A program made the position numbers and the translations under genes. A model generated the notes under the pieces. That model had not been told where the DNA came from, did not search any database, and saw only the letters and a program-made list of their open reading frames with translations. Shown here one piece after another: positions 44,701 to 52,081 of a stretch of 64,000 nucleotides of DNA. This DNA comes from Akkermansia muciniphila (lineage in GTDB: Bacteria > Verrucomicrobiota > Kiritimatiellia > RFP12 > JAAYNR01), in NCBI GenBank assembly GCA_945870025.1, contig CAMBQN010000010.1, positions 27,715-91,714 of the forward strand, in the 5' to 3' direction. The first letter of the stretch is position 1; the number at the start of each line of letters is the position of its first letter.

Positions 44701-45646
44701 CACCGTCCGCACGAACGAACTCCCCTGGCATCCCGGCTATCTGGGTCAGTACCAGCGCAACATGTCCAAGCGCCTGGCCCGTGTGCATGCCGAGAACAAC
44801 GTTCCGCCGCGGCACCAGACCCGCAGCGGCAAGGCCGCGTGCCTGCTCGAATCGTTCATGTGGAACAGCCTCATCTGGGGCGACGACGGCGCCTTGATGC
44901 GCGCCTACGAAATTGACATGCTCTCGTCCTTCCCCAACTCGTACTATCGCTTCGCGGCGATGAATTACACCGGCCTGTCCACCACGATGGTGCCGGCCAT
45001 CAACCCCGTGGGGTCCGGCGATGATCCGCACTTGGACCGGCAGATGCTGGGCGTGGCGTTGCTGCACGACTTCGGGGTCACACGTGGCGGCGGGGTTCTT
45101 TTGGGTGCCGGTATCAGCTACGTGCAGATGGAACACGCGGAGCAGGCTGTGCGGCTGCTTGGACGTTTGGGCAAATTCGGGTTCTTCAAGGATGCCGACA
45201 TCGAAAAGTTGCCGTTCTGGCGCAATGATGCCCAGGTGCGCATGGGCGACAAGCCCGGCGACGAATCCCGGGTGCGTGTCACCGTCTATCGCCGGCCGCT
45301 GGATAACGGCAAGGGCTACAAGGCGATCTTCGTGATCCTCAACGAGTCCGACGGCGATGTGGAACTGCCGCTCGACCTCCGCGATTCGAAGCGCATTCTG
45401 GGCGGCGCGAACACCCTGCGCCGCAGCGACGTGCTGGGCCGCGCGGCCGTTTCCGCCGCACTTCAGCAGGCGTGGCAGGCCGCTGACGGCAAGTCGGCGG
45501 ATGAGCCGGCGCTGATGGATCTCGAAACTGGCAAACTGATCGCCAAATCCGGCGACAAGGCTGGCGACAAAGCCGGCGAGCGGTACGGGCCGGTGTATGT
45601 GCCGTACCATGATTACCGAGTGCTGTATGGGGAGTGCGAGAAGTAA
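41753..45646 (+). CDS. Copy A gene 3: large secreted CBM9/GH123-like protein
   Basis: The 1297-residue product has a signal peptide (MGLLALTILFGTAVSVQAQ). A CBM9-like domain starts near residue 50 (PPTIDGIMSPGEWDDA) and reaches about 270. Beta-sandwich modules follow. From about 608 (GLPAQIDIRPD) to 860 it resembles the N-domain of GH123/DUF6067 proteins (FGNDDRGWSYFAHNDKGW near 775, then FVNHPAEVKG). About 900-1180 may be a barrel with Trp/Tyr-rich segments; no catalytic pair can be assigned. The C-terminus ends YGPVYVPYHDYRVLYGECEK. aggagaaacgaa precedes ATG 41753. Its second half is paralogous to gene 4. Confidence 0.75.
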   Translation: MKCHAMGLLALTILFGTAVSVQAQEPESVPASSGPAGKVDTPILRVPLLKTPPTIDGIMSPGEWDDASALSGFWYDHGFGDFRNMAPPQTQLQVYSGYDKEYLYFCWSSPIYPVDSWLRARGRYPDTLMHPLYGMLFDDHTELEIRPIEDLTEGFKIGLLRWDVNPIGTVTDWHWSTQVGEDMRYSPRAEIKTVADGRRWVIEYKIPLKSLRYAGYDAKDEGGRPLVTIPPTDGSAFRVWFARGIGGQGAFFNAFDAHGWNTTKMKLVFDSQSPIFQINEMGPLMDSVLNMQLTVKNHNSRSETVRLGFHIETDGALTYSTYQSKEIPDGLLQLKPGETKVLKLRQQMPGLSAGNVLWFDVRSAGQPAKTLFLTRLIKFHLMDSKVNIKVKGGGSTFRENRVDIIAKLRPPRNPDFDLRVDVDPYTKRLSAVVDRGIAGVKEEVKTAVEAQLIVKKVFGGEQTDIHEFKTKLVGDFASFLCEVPNIEPGEVYEVTVLLFDENMKIVGTQTEAKPFINLTAAATQSKAISGEQVELHPWEKAKTDGERPSMSMMSEGDDRDDRRESFQKAPWMENTLGLDDRVWEPFTPIQPNDKGFDTLKHRFTIDASGLPAQIDIRPDPRELPLEQRGAKANVSPQTLLAIGRGPQLRTPMHLEAVIGGTRVPAQVVTPAKAVRIWKSEIEYASKLRIGPVEADLQTRYDCDGSLHATLIYGSDTPVKVDRLELVADIAGAVELAVFDERPEHSLPKKTGVIWDSTAMHQELFYTKFVPWFWFGNDDRGWSYFAHNDKGWILDRDGSAMQLDRDKAGDVTWRVAFVNHPAEVKGRHTIEFSLLTHPAKPKPENARLYAWQYNAGEEYQQRSVKFFRGYNPKTAGNYVDIDAGYAPSDKELEEAWYTSARAPTNIPYANSAEWRKDKPPFFRYMFKGDLDLPDQNRLLEDKALFYFERLVRIGRIVGWYTHPFTPAPASQNPAMDDAWVRPLDTVRTNELPWHPGYLGQYQRNMSKRLARVHAENNVPPRHQTRSGKAACLLESFMWNSLIWGDDGALMRAYEIDMLSSFPNSYYRFAAMNYTGLSTTMVPAINPVGSGDDPHLDRQMLGVALLHDFGVTRGGGVLLGAGISYVQMEHAEQAVRLLGRLGKFGFFKDADIEKLPFWRNDAQVRMGDKPGDESRVRVTVYRRPLDNGKGYKAIFVILNESDGDVELPLDLRDSKRILGGANTLRRSDVLGRAAVSAALQQAWQAADGKSADEPALMDLETGKLIAKSGDKAGDKAGERYGPVYVPYHDYRVLYGECEK

Positions 45647-45696
45647 GAGGTCTAAGGTGTCAAGGATGAGAATGCTTGCTTGGTGCCATCCCTTTT

Positions 45697-45745
45697 CCTG
45701 AAACCTGAAACCTGAAACCTGAAACCTGAAACCTGAAACCTGACA
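45697..45745 (+). repeat. CCTGAAA heptamer array between copy A genes 3 and 4
   Basis: Six perfect cctgaaa units and one cctgaca lie 29 bases upstream of the gene 4 start. The same position in copy B carries only two degenerate units, so the array has expanded or contracted since the duplication. Confidence 0.9.
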
Positions 45746-45774
45746 CCTGGGGAAGAATAAGGAGAACGTAGACC

Positions 45775-48141
45775 ATGAGAATCGGACAAACAAGAGACAC
45801 ATTGTTTTGCAGCGGGCTGGCCTTAGCACTGCTGCTCTCCGCTGCTGCGGCGCGCGCCGACGTCACGGTGTCGAACCGGGTGGTCACCACCTTCCGGAAC
45901 GTGATCACGGTGGATGACACCGGGCTGCCCGCGCAAATCGAGATTCGCGCGCTGACCAACGACCTGCCGCTGGCCTGGCGGGCGGAAAAGGAACGGCCCG
46001 CCACGCTCATCAAGCGAATCGGCCGCGGTCCGCAGCTCGTGGTGCCCATGCGCCTCGAGGCCGTTATTGACAAGGCTATGTTTGTGGCCAAGGCCGACGC
46101 GCCAGCCGTACTGGTCAAGACCGACAAGGGCCTTGAAGCCACGGGGACCTGGCAGGCCGACAAGTTGAAGGGGCGTCTGCGCATCGTTTACGCGGAAGAC
46201 GGATCCATGACCGGGCAGGTGACCTATGACGCCAAGGGGACCGATCTTGAAGGGCTGGACCTGGTGATGGAACTCGACGGGCCGGTGGATACGGCCATTG
46301 CCGGCAATCCGGTCGGATTCTCCGGGGAGAAATCCCTGCCGCCCGAATACGGAACTCTGGGTTCAAAGTCGGGTATGCTGTGGTTGAACGGGAAGAACCC
46401 GGAAGGCGACGGGAAGTTCCAGAAAGGGCCGGTTTCGCACTTCTTTCTGGGTAACGGCGACCGCGGATTCACCTGGCTGGCCGGAGAGGGGATTGTGCTG
46501 GACAAGGACACGCCGTCCATGAGCGTGGAGCTCAGCCGCGAAAAGGTCATCCAATGGAAGATTGCTCTGGTCAACACGTCTCCGCGCGGCGGCGAGAAAA
46601 CGGCGAACTTCACCTTCCTGATTCATCCGGCCCGTCCCAAGGCGGCTGACTGCAGATTGACTCAATGGCAGCCCTGGTCGGAGAAAGCGGCCACGCCGGC
46701 GCTCGATGCCGCGGCACGCGGCGCGCTCGCGGGCACCAACGTGTTGGTGCGCGCGGAGGTGGCCTCCGTCTGCGAGGTTGCGGCCGCGCGCGCCTTGCTG
46801 GAAGGTGTGGCCGGCGGCGAGGCGTTGAATGCCGGGGCCACGCTGGCCGATCGCTTTCCGCTGGGGTTGTTCCGCTATCTGGCCGCCCCGCATACGGCGC
46901 TGGCTGCGCAGTTGCGCCCCAATGCCGCGACGCTGACCTCCGCCGGGGCATCGCCGGCGCCCGACCGCATGGCTCTGGGTCGGGCGCTCTTGCACGACAT
47001 CGGCGTCGATCTGAGCGGTCTCGCCGACCGCGTGGGAGCGGCGGAGGTCGTGCGCGCGCTGGAAGAATTCGGCTATTTCGAGAATGACGGTCAGACCGAG
47101 TTCCTGCCTTACTGGCGCACGGAAGGCATCTTCCAGTTCGGTGAGGATTTTGAGGCTGAGGCTGACAGAGGGTTTGCTGTTACCCCGGAGTCTCCGACCG
47201 CGCGCACGAAAGTATCCGCGTTCATCCGGTCGGCGGGTGTTGAGAATACCCGCTATACGGGCACCAAAGACCGCCGCAAGACCCTCTTTGTGCTGGTCAA
47301 TGAAGGAACCAAGCCCGTGCGTGAGTACCTCATTATCCAGAACACTCAATACCTCTTTGGCGGCCAAAACAAGGTTCAGGCCGAGCAAATCTACTCGCAG
47401 CTCGACTTTTCCTACCTTGCGGCGGATGGCGACTGGAACCGCTGCCGGATTGAAAGATCCATGCCGGAAATCTACACTCGCGATGGCCCTAAGCAAAACG
47501 GCGGCAACAGGGTCATCTATCGGGATCACATGAGCGAGCTGATGGATCTGGAAACCGGCGGCTTTGTGCGCCTGGGCAAAAAGGAAATCAAAACCAAGGG
47601 TAAGTTCTCCGGCGATGTGTTTATTAAGAACGGCTGGCAACTGTATGGCCCTGTTTATGTTCCCGCGCGCGGCATGCGTCTGCTGTATGGGGCGGGCACC
47701 ATGGTGTTGCCGCATGGCATCGCCGGGCGGGTATATGACCGCCAGACCGGCAAACCGCTTTCCGTTCCGGTGCATGTTTTCAGCGGAAAGTTCAAGGAGT
47801 CCGAGACGCCCGCTGCCGACAAGGATCACCGGTTACTTGTCACGGTGCAGGCTGACAAAGACGGCAGGTTCCGCTGCCCCGGCATTAGCGGCGGAACGAT
47901 TGTGGCAGAGATGGGTGGAAAGATGGTTCCGGCGCAACCCCAGCGGACGATCGGAAATTACGAGCCATGGGAGGATGTCGATACGTGTGTGGATCCAACA
48001 CACGGCTCACGCACCTATGGCTTTCGTTGCTGGCCCAGTTTTGATCTCCTTAAAGGCGTGGTTTTTCGCGATAACGGTTTCGGCTCTTCCGGAAAGTGGT
48101 TGGATGTGCTGATCGAGGTCGATACGCCCCCGGCGCCCTGA
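45775..48141 (+). CDS. Copy A gene 4: secreted GH123-N-like protein
   Basis: The 788-residue product has a signal peptide (LALALLLSAAAARADV). GLPAQIEIRALTNDLPLAWR near residue 50, IGRGPQLVVPMRLEAVI, and GNGDRGFTWLAGEG near 226 align by eye with the second half of gene 3, as do the C-terminal YGPVYVPARGMRLLYGAG lines. A carboxypeptidase-regulatory-like beta domain follows (IAGRVYDRQTGKPLSVPVHV, DGRFRCPGISGGTI). It lacks the CBM9 region and most of the barrel-like part. No catalytic residues are assignable. ataaggag precedes ATG 45775. It may be an accessory or binding partner of gene 3. The 108 bases after it hold no gene. Confidence 0.75.
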   Translation: MRIGQTRDTLFCSGLALALLLSAAAARADVTVSNRVVTTFRNVITVDDTGLPAQIEIRALTNDLPLAWRAEKERPATLIKRIGRGPQLVVPMRLEAVIDKAMFVAKADAPAVLVKTDKGLEATGTWQADKLKGRLRIVYAEDGSMTGQVTYDAKGTDLEGLDLVMELDGPVDTAIAGNPVGFSGEKSLPPEYGTLGSKSGMLWLNGKNPEGDGKFQKGPVSHFFLGNGDRGFTWLAGEGIVLDKDTPSMSVELSREKVIQWKIALVNTSPRGGEKTANFTFLIHPARPKAADCRLTQWQPWSEKAATPALDAAARGALAGTNVLVRAEVASVCEVAAARALLEGVAGGEALNAGATLADRFPLGLFRYLAAPHTALAAQLRPNAATLTSAGASPAPDRMALGRALLHDIGVDLSGLADRVGAAEVVRALEEFGYFENDGQTEFLPYWRTEGIFQFGEDFEAEADRGFAVTPESPTARTKVSAFIRSAGVENTRYTGTKDRRKTLFVLVNEGTKPVREYLIIQNTQYLFGGQNKVQAEQIYSQLDFSYLAADGDWNRCRIERSMPEIYTRDGPKQNGGNRVIYRDHMSELMDLETGGFVRLGKKEIKTKGKFSGDVFIKNGWQLYGPVYVPARGMRLLYGAGTMVLPHGIAGRVYDRQTGKPLSVPVHVFSGKFKESETPAADKDHRLLVTVQADKDGRFRCPGISGGTIVAEMGGKMVPAQPQRTIGNYEPWEDVDTCVDPTHGSRTYGFRCWPSFDLLKGVVFRDNGFGSSGKWLDVLIEVDTPPAP

Positions 48142-48249
48142 CACGCGCGCCCAGGTGCCAGCGCCCCCACCCATCTCGGGTTGTCGCGAGACTGCAAGAA
48201 GCTGAATAGAGTCTAAATTAATGCAAATGTGCGGATGCTCTTTCCAGAG

Positions 48250-49269
48250 TCAAACGTTCAAGGCCTGAGTTGTCCCGCCTGCGAAGAACGACGTGGCGAG
48301 CACCAGCTTCCGCGGCGGCGCGTCGGGGTGGGTCTTCCGCCAGTAGAGCAGCCGCGCTGCCTCGGCGCCGAGTTCTTCCAGGGGCATGGCGATTGTGGTC
48401 AGGGCCGGGCCGTCGTAGTCGGCGGGCCGGACATTGTCGAAGCCGACCACGCTGATGTCCTCGGGCACCCGCACGCCGCGCTCGCGCAGGTGCCGGATCA
48501 CCACCGCCGCAAAAAAGTCGCTGTAGACCATCAGGGCCGTGATTCCGTTCGGGCCGGGCTCGCCGGGTCGCGCCGCTTCGAGGAGCCGATCGGTGAACCC
48601 GCAGAAATCGACGGGACCGCCCTGATGCATAGTGAACGCACATTCGTCCGGCGCCGAACCGCCGACCGAGTGCAGCCCGGCGCGCAGCCCGTAAAGACGC
48701 TTGATGGACATATTGCTCATGAATCCGATATAGGCCACGCGCCGGTGCCCGAGCGCGGCCAGATGCGCGCCGAGCTTCATACCGGCGTCGAAGTCGTCGA
48801 CCGTGACCACGTCCGCCCCCTCGGGTCCGGAGAAGATGAATACCGCCGGCACCGGCGCCGGGTACCGCGGATGCTGGGCGAACTCATTACCCAGCGACAT
48901 CACCACCCCGTCCACCTCCTGTCGGGCGACCACCAGCGGCCAGGTATCGGGCTCTGCCCCTTGCGGCTGGAAGTTGGCCAATTCTGCGCCGCACGCGGTC
49001 GCGCCTCGCTGCAGGCCGGCCAACAAGCGATGGTTGAATCCCTGTGCCGAGTCCTCACACCCGATGTAGATACGCGAAGCGAGGACGTTGAGCAGATGCG
49101 GCGTCTCCTGCGCCCGCACCGGCGGCAGCGGATAATCGTGCTTGCGCGCCAGCGACAGGATCTTGTTCCGGGTCTTCGCGCCCACGGCGTCGCGCCCCTT
49201 CAACGCACGAAACACCGTCACGTGCGACACCCCCGCCAGTTGCGCCAGCCTTCGAGTTGAGATGCTCAT
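48250..49269 (-). CDS. LacI-family transcriptional regulator
   Basis: The 339-residue product has the LacI HTH at residues 5-25 (TRRLAQLAGVSHVTVFRALKG), the hinge region, and a periplasmic-binding-protein-like sensor domain (VDGVVMSLGNEF, VTVDDFDAGMKLGAHLAALGH, TALMVYSDFFAAVVIRHL, VVGFDNVRPADYDGPALTTI). Such proteins sense a sugar and repress or activate. ATG 49269 has ggaggg at a good distance; an upstream ATG would use the Shine-Dalgarno itself as coding sequence. It sits between the two locus copies, divergent from copy B. gttacgtaac palindromes lie at its own leader and before the copy B promoter, so it probably regulates itself and copy B. Confidence 0.9.
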   Translation of the reverse strand: MSISTRRLAQLAGVSHVTVFRALKGRDAVGAKTRNKILSLARKHDYPLPPVRAQETPHLLNVLASRIYIGCEDSAQGFNHRLLAGLQRGATACGAELANFQPQGAEPDTWPLVVARQEVDGVVMSLGNEFAQHPRYPAPVPAVFIFSGPEGADVVTVDDFDAGMKLGAHLAALGHRRVAYIGFMSNMSIKRLYGLRAGLHSVGGSAPDECAFTMHQGGPVDFCGFTDRLLEAARPGEPGPNGITALMVYSDFFAAVVIRHLRERGVRVPEDISVVGFDNVRPADYDGPALTTIAMPLEELGAEAARLLYWRKTHPDAPPRKLVLATSFFAGGTTQALNV

Positions 49270-49296
49270 CTGCTTTCCCTCCATGTGATCAATATT

Positions 49297-49306
49297 GTTA
49301 CGTAAC
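49297..49306. promoter_or_regulatory. Putative LacI-type operator 1 (gttacgtaac)
   Basis: A perfect 10-base palindrome with central CG, the usual symmetry of LacI-family sites, 28 bases upstream of the regulator ATG. It is suited to autorepression. Confidence 0.6.
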
Positions 49307-49490
49307 GCTTTCTGCTTTGCAAGCACTTTTTGTGTTTTCATCAGTTTGGCCAAATAGTAATATGTCAACTTCGTGAATGAGTAGCGGAAGGCCGTACCGG
49401 ATCTTGGTGCGTATTTACTTTCAGGAAATGAGCAATCAATGAAGCGTTTTTTGTGTCGCGACAGGATACGGCGTGTGAGCGAAGTTCTGT

Positions 49491-49629
49491 CGTCCGCATA
49501 CAGTCGAAAGCACTGCACAGGCGGTCTGTGCGCTACGGTTGGCATGGCGGCGGCGATGCTGCGTAGCGGCGGCGACTGAACAGGCTGGTAATCGCTAGTT
49601 ACGTAACTTTTTCGCGGAAGATTATGCGA
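49491..49629 (+). promoter_or_regulatory. Conserved upstream block of locus copy B
   Basis: Similar to 37308-37448 before copy A over about 140 bases, ending just before the sigma-54 site. It contains operator 2. The stretch 49310-49490 has no gene. Confidence 0.55.
49598..49607. promoter_or_regulatory. Putative LacI-type operator 2 (gttacgtaac)
   Basis: Identical to operator 1, extending to agttacgtaact, centred 28 bases upstream of the -24 box of copy B. From here a LacI-type protein could interfere with an upstream activator. Copy A has only the degenerate attacgtgac. Confidence 0.6.
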
Positions 49630-49645
49630 TGGCACACTACTTGCA
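49630..49645 (+). promoter_or_regulatory. Sigma-54 promoter of locus copy B
   Basis: TGGCACACTACTTGCA is a full match to the -24/-12 consensus with exact spacing, 68 bases before ATG 49714. It differs from the copy A site at two bases, both tolerated by the consensus. Confidence 0.85.
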
Positions 49646-49664
49646 TGTAGAGCCAGATGAAGTC

Positions 49665-49679
49665 GCAGAACCCTCGTTG
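49665..49679 (+). promoter_or_regulatory. Leader motif of copy B (gcagaaccctcgttg)
   Basis: The same leader motif as at 37576, at the same distance (34 bases) from the first ATG of its copy. Confidence 0.5.
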
Positions 49680-49713
49680 AATAATGGATGATGCCAGATG
49701 AAAGGAGTCGATC

Positions 49714-51999
49714 ATGAGTCGGTTTTGTAATACTCACGCATTCGCTTGCGCACGGGCGGTCGCGATCACCTGCGGGTTGATGCTGAGCGCGGGCGCAGTG
49801 AGCGCGCAGGAAACAAAGGCGGCGGAAGCGAAGGGCAAAGCGGCGCAGGTCGAGGAGAATGCCGTGGGGGAGTCCGCGACCAACGCGGTGGTCGTGGCGC
49901 CGGCTGTCCGCGTGGAGGGGTTGCGGATCAAGAATGTCTCGGTGGTGCCGCGCGACGAGAAGACCGCGACGGTGAAGTTTGACATCGTCTGGCAGAACTC
50001 CTGGCGCCACGGGGTCTTTCATGACGCGGCCTGGGTGTTCTTCAAGGTGCGGCCCAACGAAGCATCCGCCTGGCAGCCTGTCAGACTGGCGGCGGATAAA
50101 GTACTGAACCCATCAGGCTTTGGCCAGAAGAAGGAGGGCACGCCGCTGGAGTTCGTAGTGCCGGATGGCAAGGATGGCTTCACCGGCATGTTTGTACGCC
50201 GCGCGAAAGACGGCATTGGCTTGGTGGAAACACGCGAGGTCACGGCCGTGGTGGAATGGGGAACGAACATTCAACCTGCAACACCGGAGACCCTGAAACC
50301 TGAGATCCGGGCATTTGGCGTCGAGATGGTCTACATCCCCGAAGGGCCGTTCTACGTGGGCAGGGGCTCAGAGGAGCCTTTCCCGTTTGAGTTTACAGGC
50401 GGGGGCGGCATGGAGCAGAACTGGTTGTACCGATACAACCGCAAGGACGGCCAGGATTTCACAACGCGGTTTCAGTACTCCGCAAATCCTGTCTCCGACT
50501 CATGGGTAACGATTTCCCCGCCACAGCGGTTCCCTGCGTATCTCGTGACCGGCGCCGGCCCGATTCCGACCGGGAAGCAGGAGGGGAGTCTCTGGGCGGT
50601 GGGCATCAAGCCTGCCGACAAGGGGACGATTCCGGCCGCGTTCCCCAACGGCTATGCGGCGTTCTATTGCATGAAGTATCCGTGGATCACACAGGGGCAA
50701 TATACCGATTTTCTGAACACGCTGACTGTCGAGCAGGCCAGGATCCGTTATTTGCCCCACGGACATGGCGATGCGCTTGAGGGCCGCGGCCTCGCCGTTA
50801 AACGCGCCGGGAAGTCGCCGAAGTACACCTATTCAGCCACAGACCCGGATGGGCAGTGTCCCTGGTTGTCATGGGCGGACGGAACGGCCTACGCGGCCTG
50901 GGCGGGCTTGCGGCCCATGACGGAACTGGAATTCGAAAAAGCCATTCGCGGCCCGGAGTTGGCGGCACCGAACCAGGCGACCCCGTCCTATTGGGGTGTG
51001 GACTCGGTGCAGTGTCTTGAGCTCATTGAGCGTGCGGTATCCATTGGCGACGCCGCAGGGCGCGCGTTCGCCGGGACGCACGGAAGCGGCACGCTCGACT
51101 TGCCTGCGGACTGGCCGTCCTCCATTTCGGAAGGCGTGATCATCCGCGGCGACCCGATTCCTAAAACGGTTGCCTACGCAGCGGGCGGGACATGGCTTCC
51201 TGTCCACCTGCTCATTGCAGGCCGCGTGGGTCCGCTCTATGCGCGTTTGGACCGGTCGAACATCAACCCATACTCCGGCTGGCGTGGCGCGCGTTCCGCT
51301 CCCGCGCCAACGGGAACCAAGCTGGAAGGCCAGACTCCGGGCGATACAACCATGACGCCGTTCATCAAGCGGGCGGCGGACGAGACCGTTCCACTCGCCC
51401 GCACGAAGAAACCCATGCAAGCGGATGGCGTGCTGGACGAGTGGGACAAGCCCCTGTTGACCCTGAACGAGCCTTCGACGATCTATCCGGTTTACTTCCG
51501 CAGCTTCTCGCTCTTTTGTTCCGACCCCTGGCGTGGTCCCGAGGACATGAGCGTCAAGGCGTACCTGGGCCGCGACAGCGAGGACCTGTGCGTCGCGGCT
51601 GAGGTGATGGACGACGTGCACACCAACACGAACACCGCCGCCAGAATCTGGGATGGCGACGCCATGAATGTTGGATTCATCAATACGAATGGAATGCAGA
51701 CGAGCCTTTGGCTGGCGCTAACGAACAACGGCGTGGTTTTCGTCCCGTTGGAGGGAAGCAAAAACTTGTCGAAGACCGCCAAGTACGCTGTGGTGCGGGA
51801 TGAAACTGCCAAGGTTACCCGTTATGAACTGCGCCTGCCGCTGGCCGAACTTGGCCTGGTGCCCGGTGGAAAGTGCTGCTACTGCTTCATGTTTATGGAT
51901 AACGACGGCAAGGGGTTGCGCTATCGGTTCCAGTGGGCACCGGTCATAACGAAGCCCTTCAATGCTAGGTTCTACTCGAAGTTCGTGATGGAGGAGTAG
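49714..51999 (+). CDS. Copy B gene 1: secreted FGE-fold protein with C-terminal CBM9-like domain
   Basis: The 761-residue product is a close paralogue of the copy A gene at 37625, colinear over its whole length: signal peptide (ITCGLMLSAGAVSAQ), Ala/Glu-rich stretch, beta head, FGE-fold region (MVYIPEGPFYVG, SWADGTAYAAWAGLRPMTE) and CBM9-like end (MQADGVLDEWDKP). It lacks the Gly-rich insert and the extra linker heptamers of copy A. Differences concentrate around KAIRGPELAAPNQ-downstream loops and the region near residues 240-260. The FGE catalytic Cys pair is again absent. aaaggag precedes the ATG, 68 bases after the sigma-54 site. Confidence 0.8.
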   Translation: MSRFCNTHAFACARAVAITCGLMLSAGAVSAQETKAAEAKGKAAQVEENAVGESATNAVVVAPAVRVEGLRIKNVSVVPRDEKTATVKFDIVWQNSWRHGVFHDAAWVFFKVRPNEASAWQPVRLAADKVLNPSGFGQKKEGTPLEFVVPDGKDGFTGMFVRRAKDGIGLVETREVTAVVEWGTNIQPATPETLKPEIRAFGVEMVYIPEGPFYVGRGSEEPFPFEFTGGGGMEQNWLYRYNRKDGQDFTTRFQYSANPVSDSWVTISPPQRFPAYLVTGAGPIPTGKQEGSLWAVGIKPADKGTIPAAFPNGYAAFYCMKYPWITQGQYTDFLNTLTVEQARIRYLPHGHGDALEGRGLAVKRAGKSPKYTYSATDPDGQCPWLSWADGTAYAAWAGLRPMTELEFEKAIRGPELAAPNQATPSYWGVDSVQCLELIERAVSIGDAAGRAFAGTHGSGTLDLPADWPSSISEGVIIRGDPIPKTVAYAAGGTWLPVHLLIAGRVGPLYARLDRSNINPYSGWRGARSAPAPTGTKLEGQTPGDTTMTPFIKRAADETVPLARTKKPMQADGVLDEWDKPLLTLNEPSTIYPVYFRSFSLFCSDPWRGPEDMSVKAYLGRDSEDLCVAAEVMDDVHTNTNTAARIWDGDAMNVGFINTNGMQTSLWLALTNNGVVFVPLEGSKNLSKTAKYAVVRDETAKVTRYELRLPLAELGLVPGGKCCYCFMFMDNDGKGLRYRFQWAPVITKPFNARFYSKFVMEE

Positions 52000-52081
52000 A
52001 TGAGGTCTCAGGTTTCGGGAAAGAGCCGTCAGACAGGTCAGACATGTCCGACTCGTCCGACAGACGGAAAGGATGCACACG

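Noticed and set aside
45697..45745. CRISPR array
   Set aside because: The heptamers are contiguous without spacers and no cas gene is present.
41792..45829. A 1345-codon open frame on the minus strand opposite copy A gene 3
   Set aside because: It is a shadow: the plus-strand frame has signal peptide, RBS and a colinear paralogue in copy B, and the minus-strand translation is Arg/His-rich without domain motifs.
46363..47829. Long minus-strand frames opposite gene 4 of both copies (also 58624-60066)
   Set aside because: They occur in both copies only because the sense genes are paralogous; no RBS or domain is visible.
48229..49260. A 343-codon plus-strand frame opposite the LacI gene
   Set aside because: The minus strand has a complete LacI protein with HTH and RBS.
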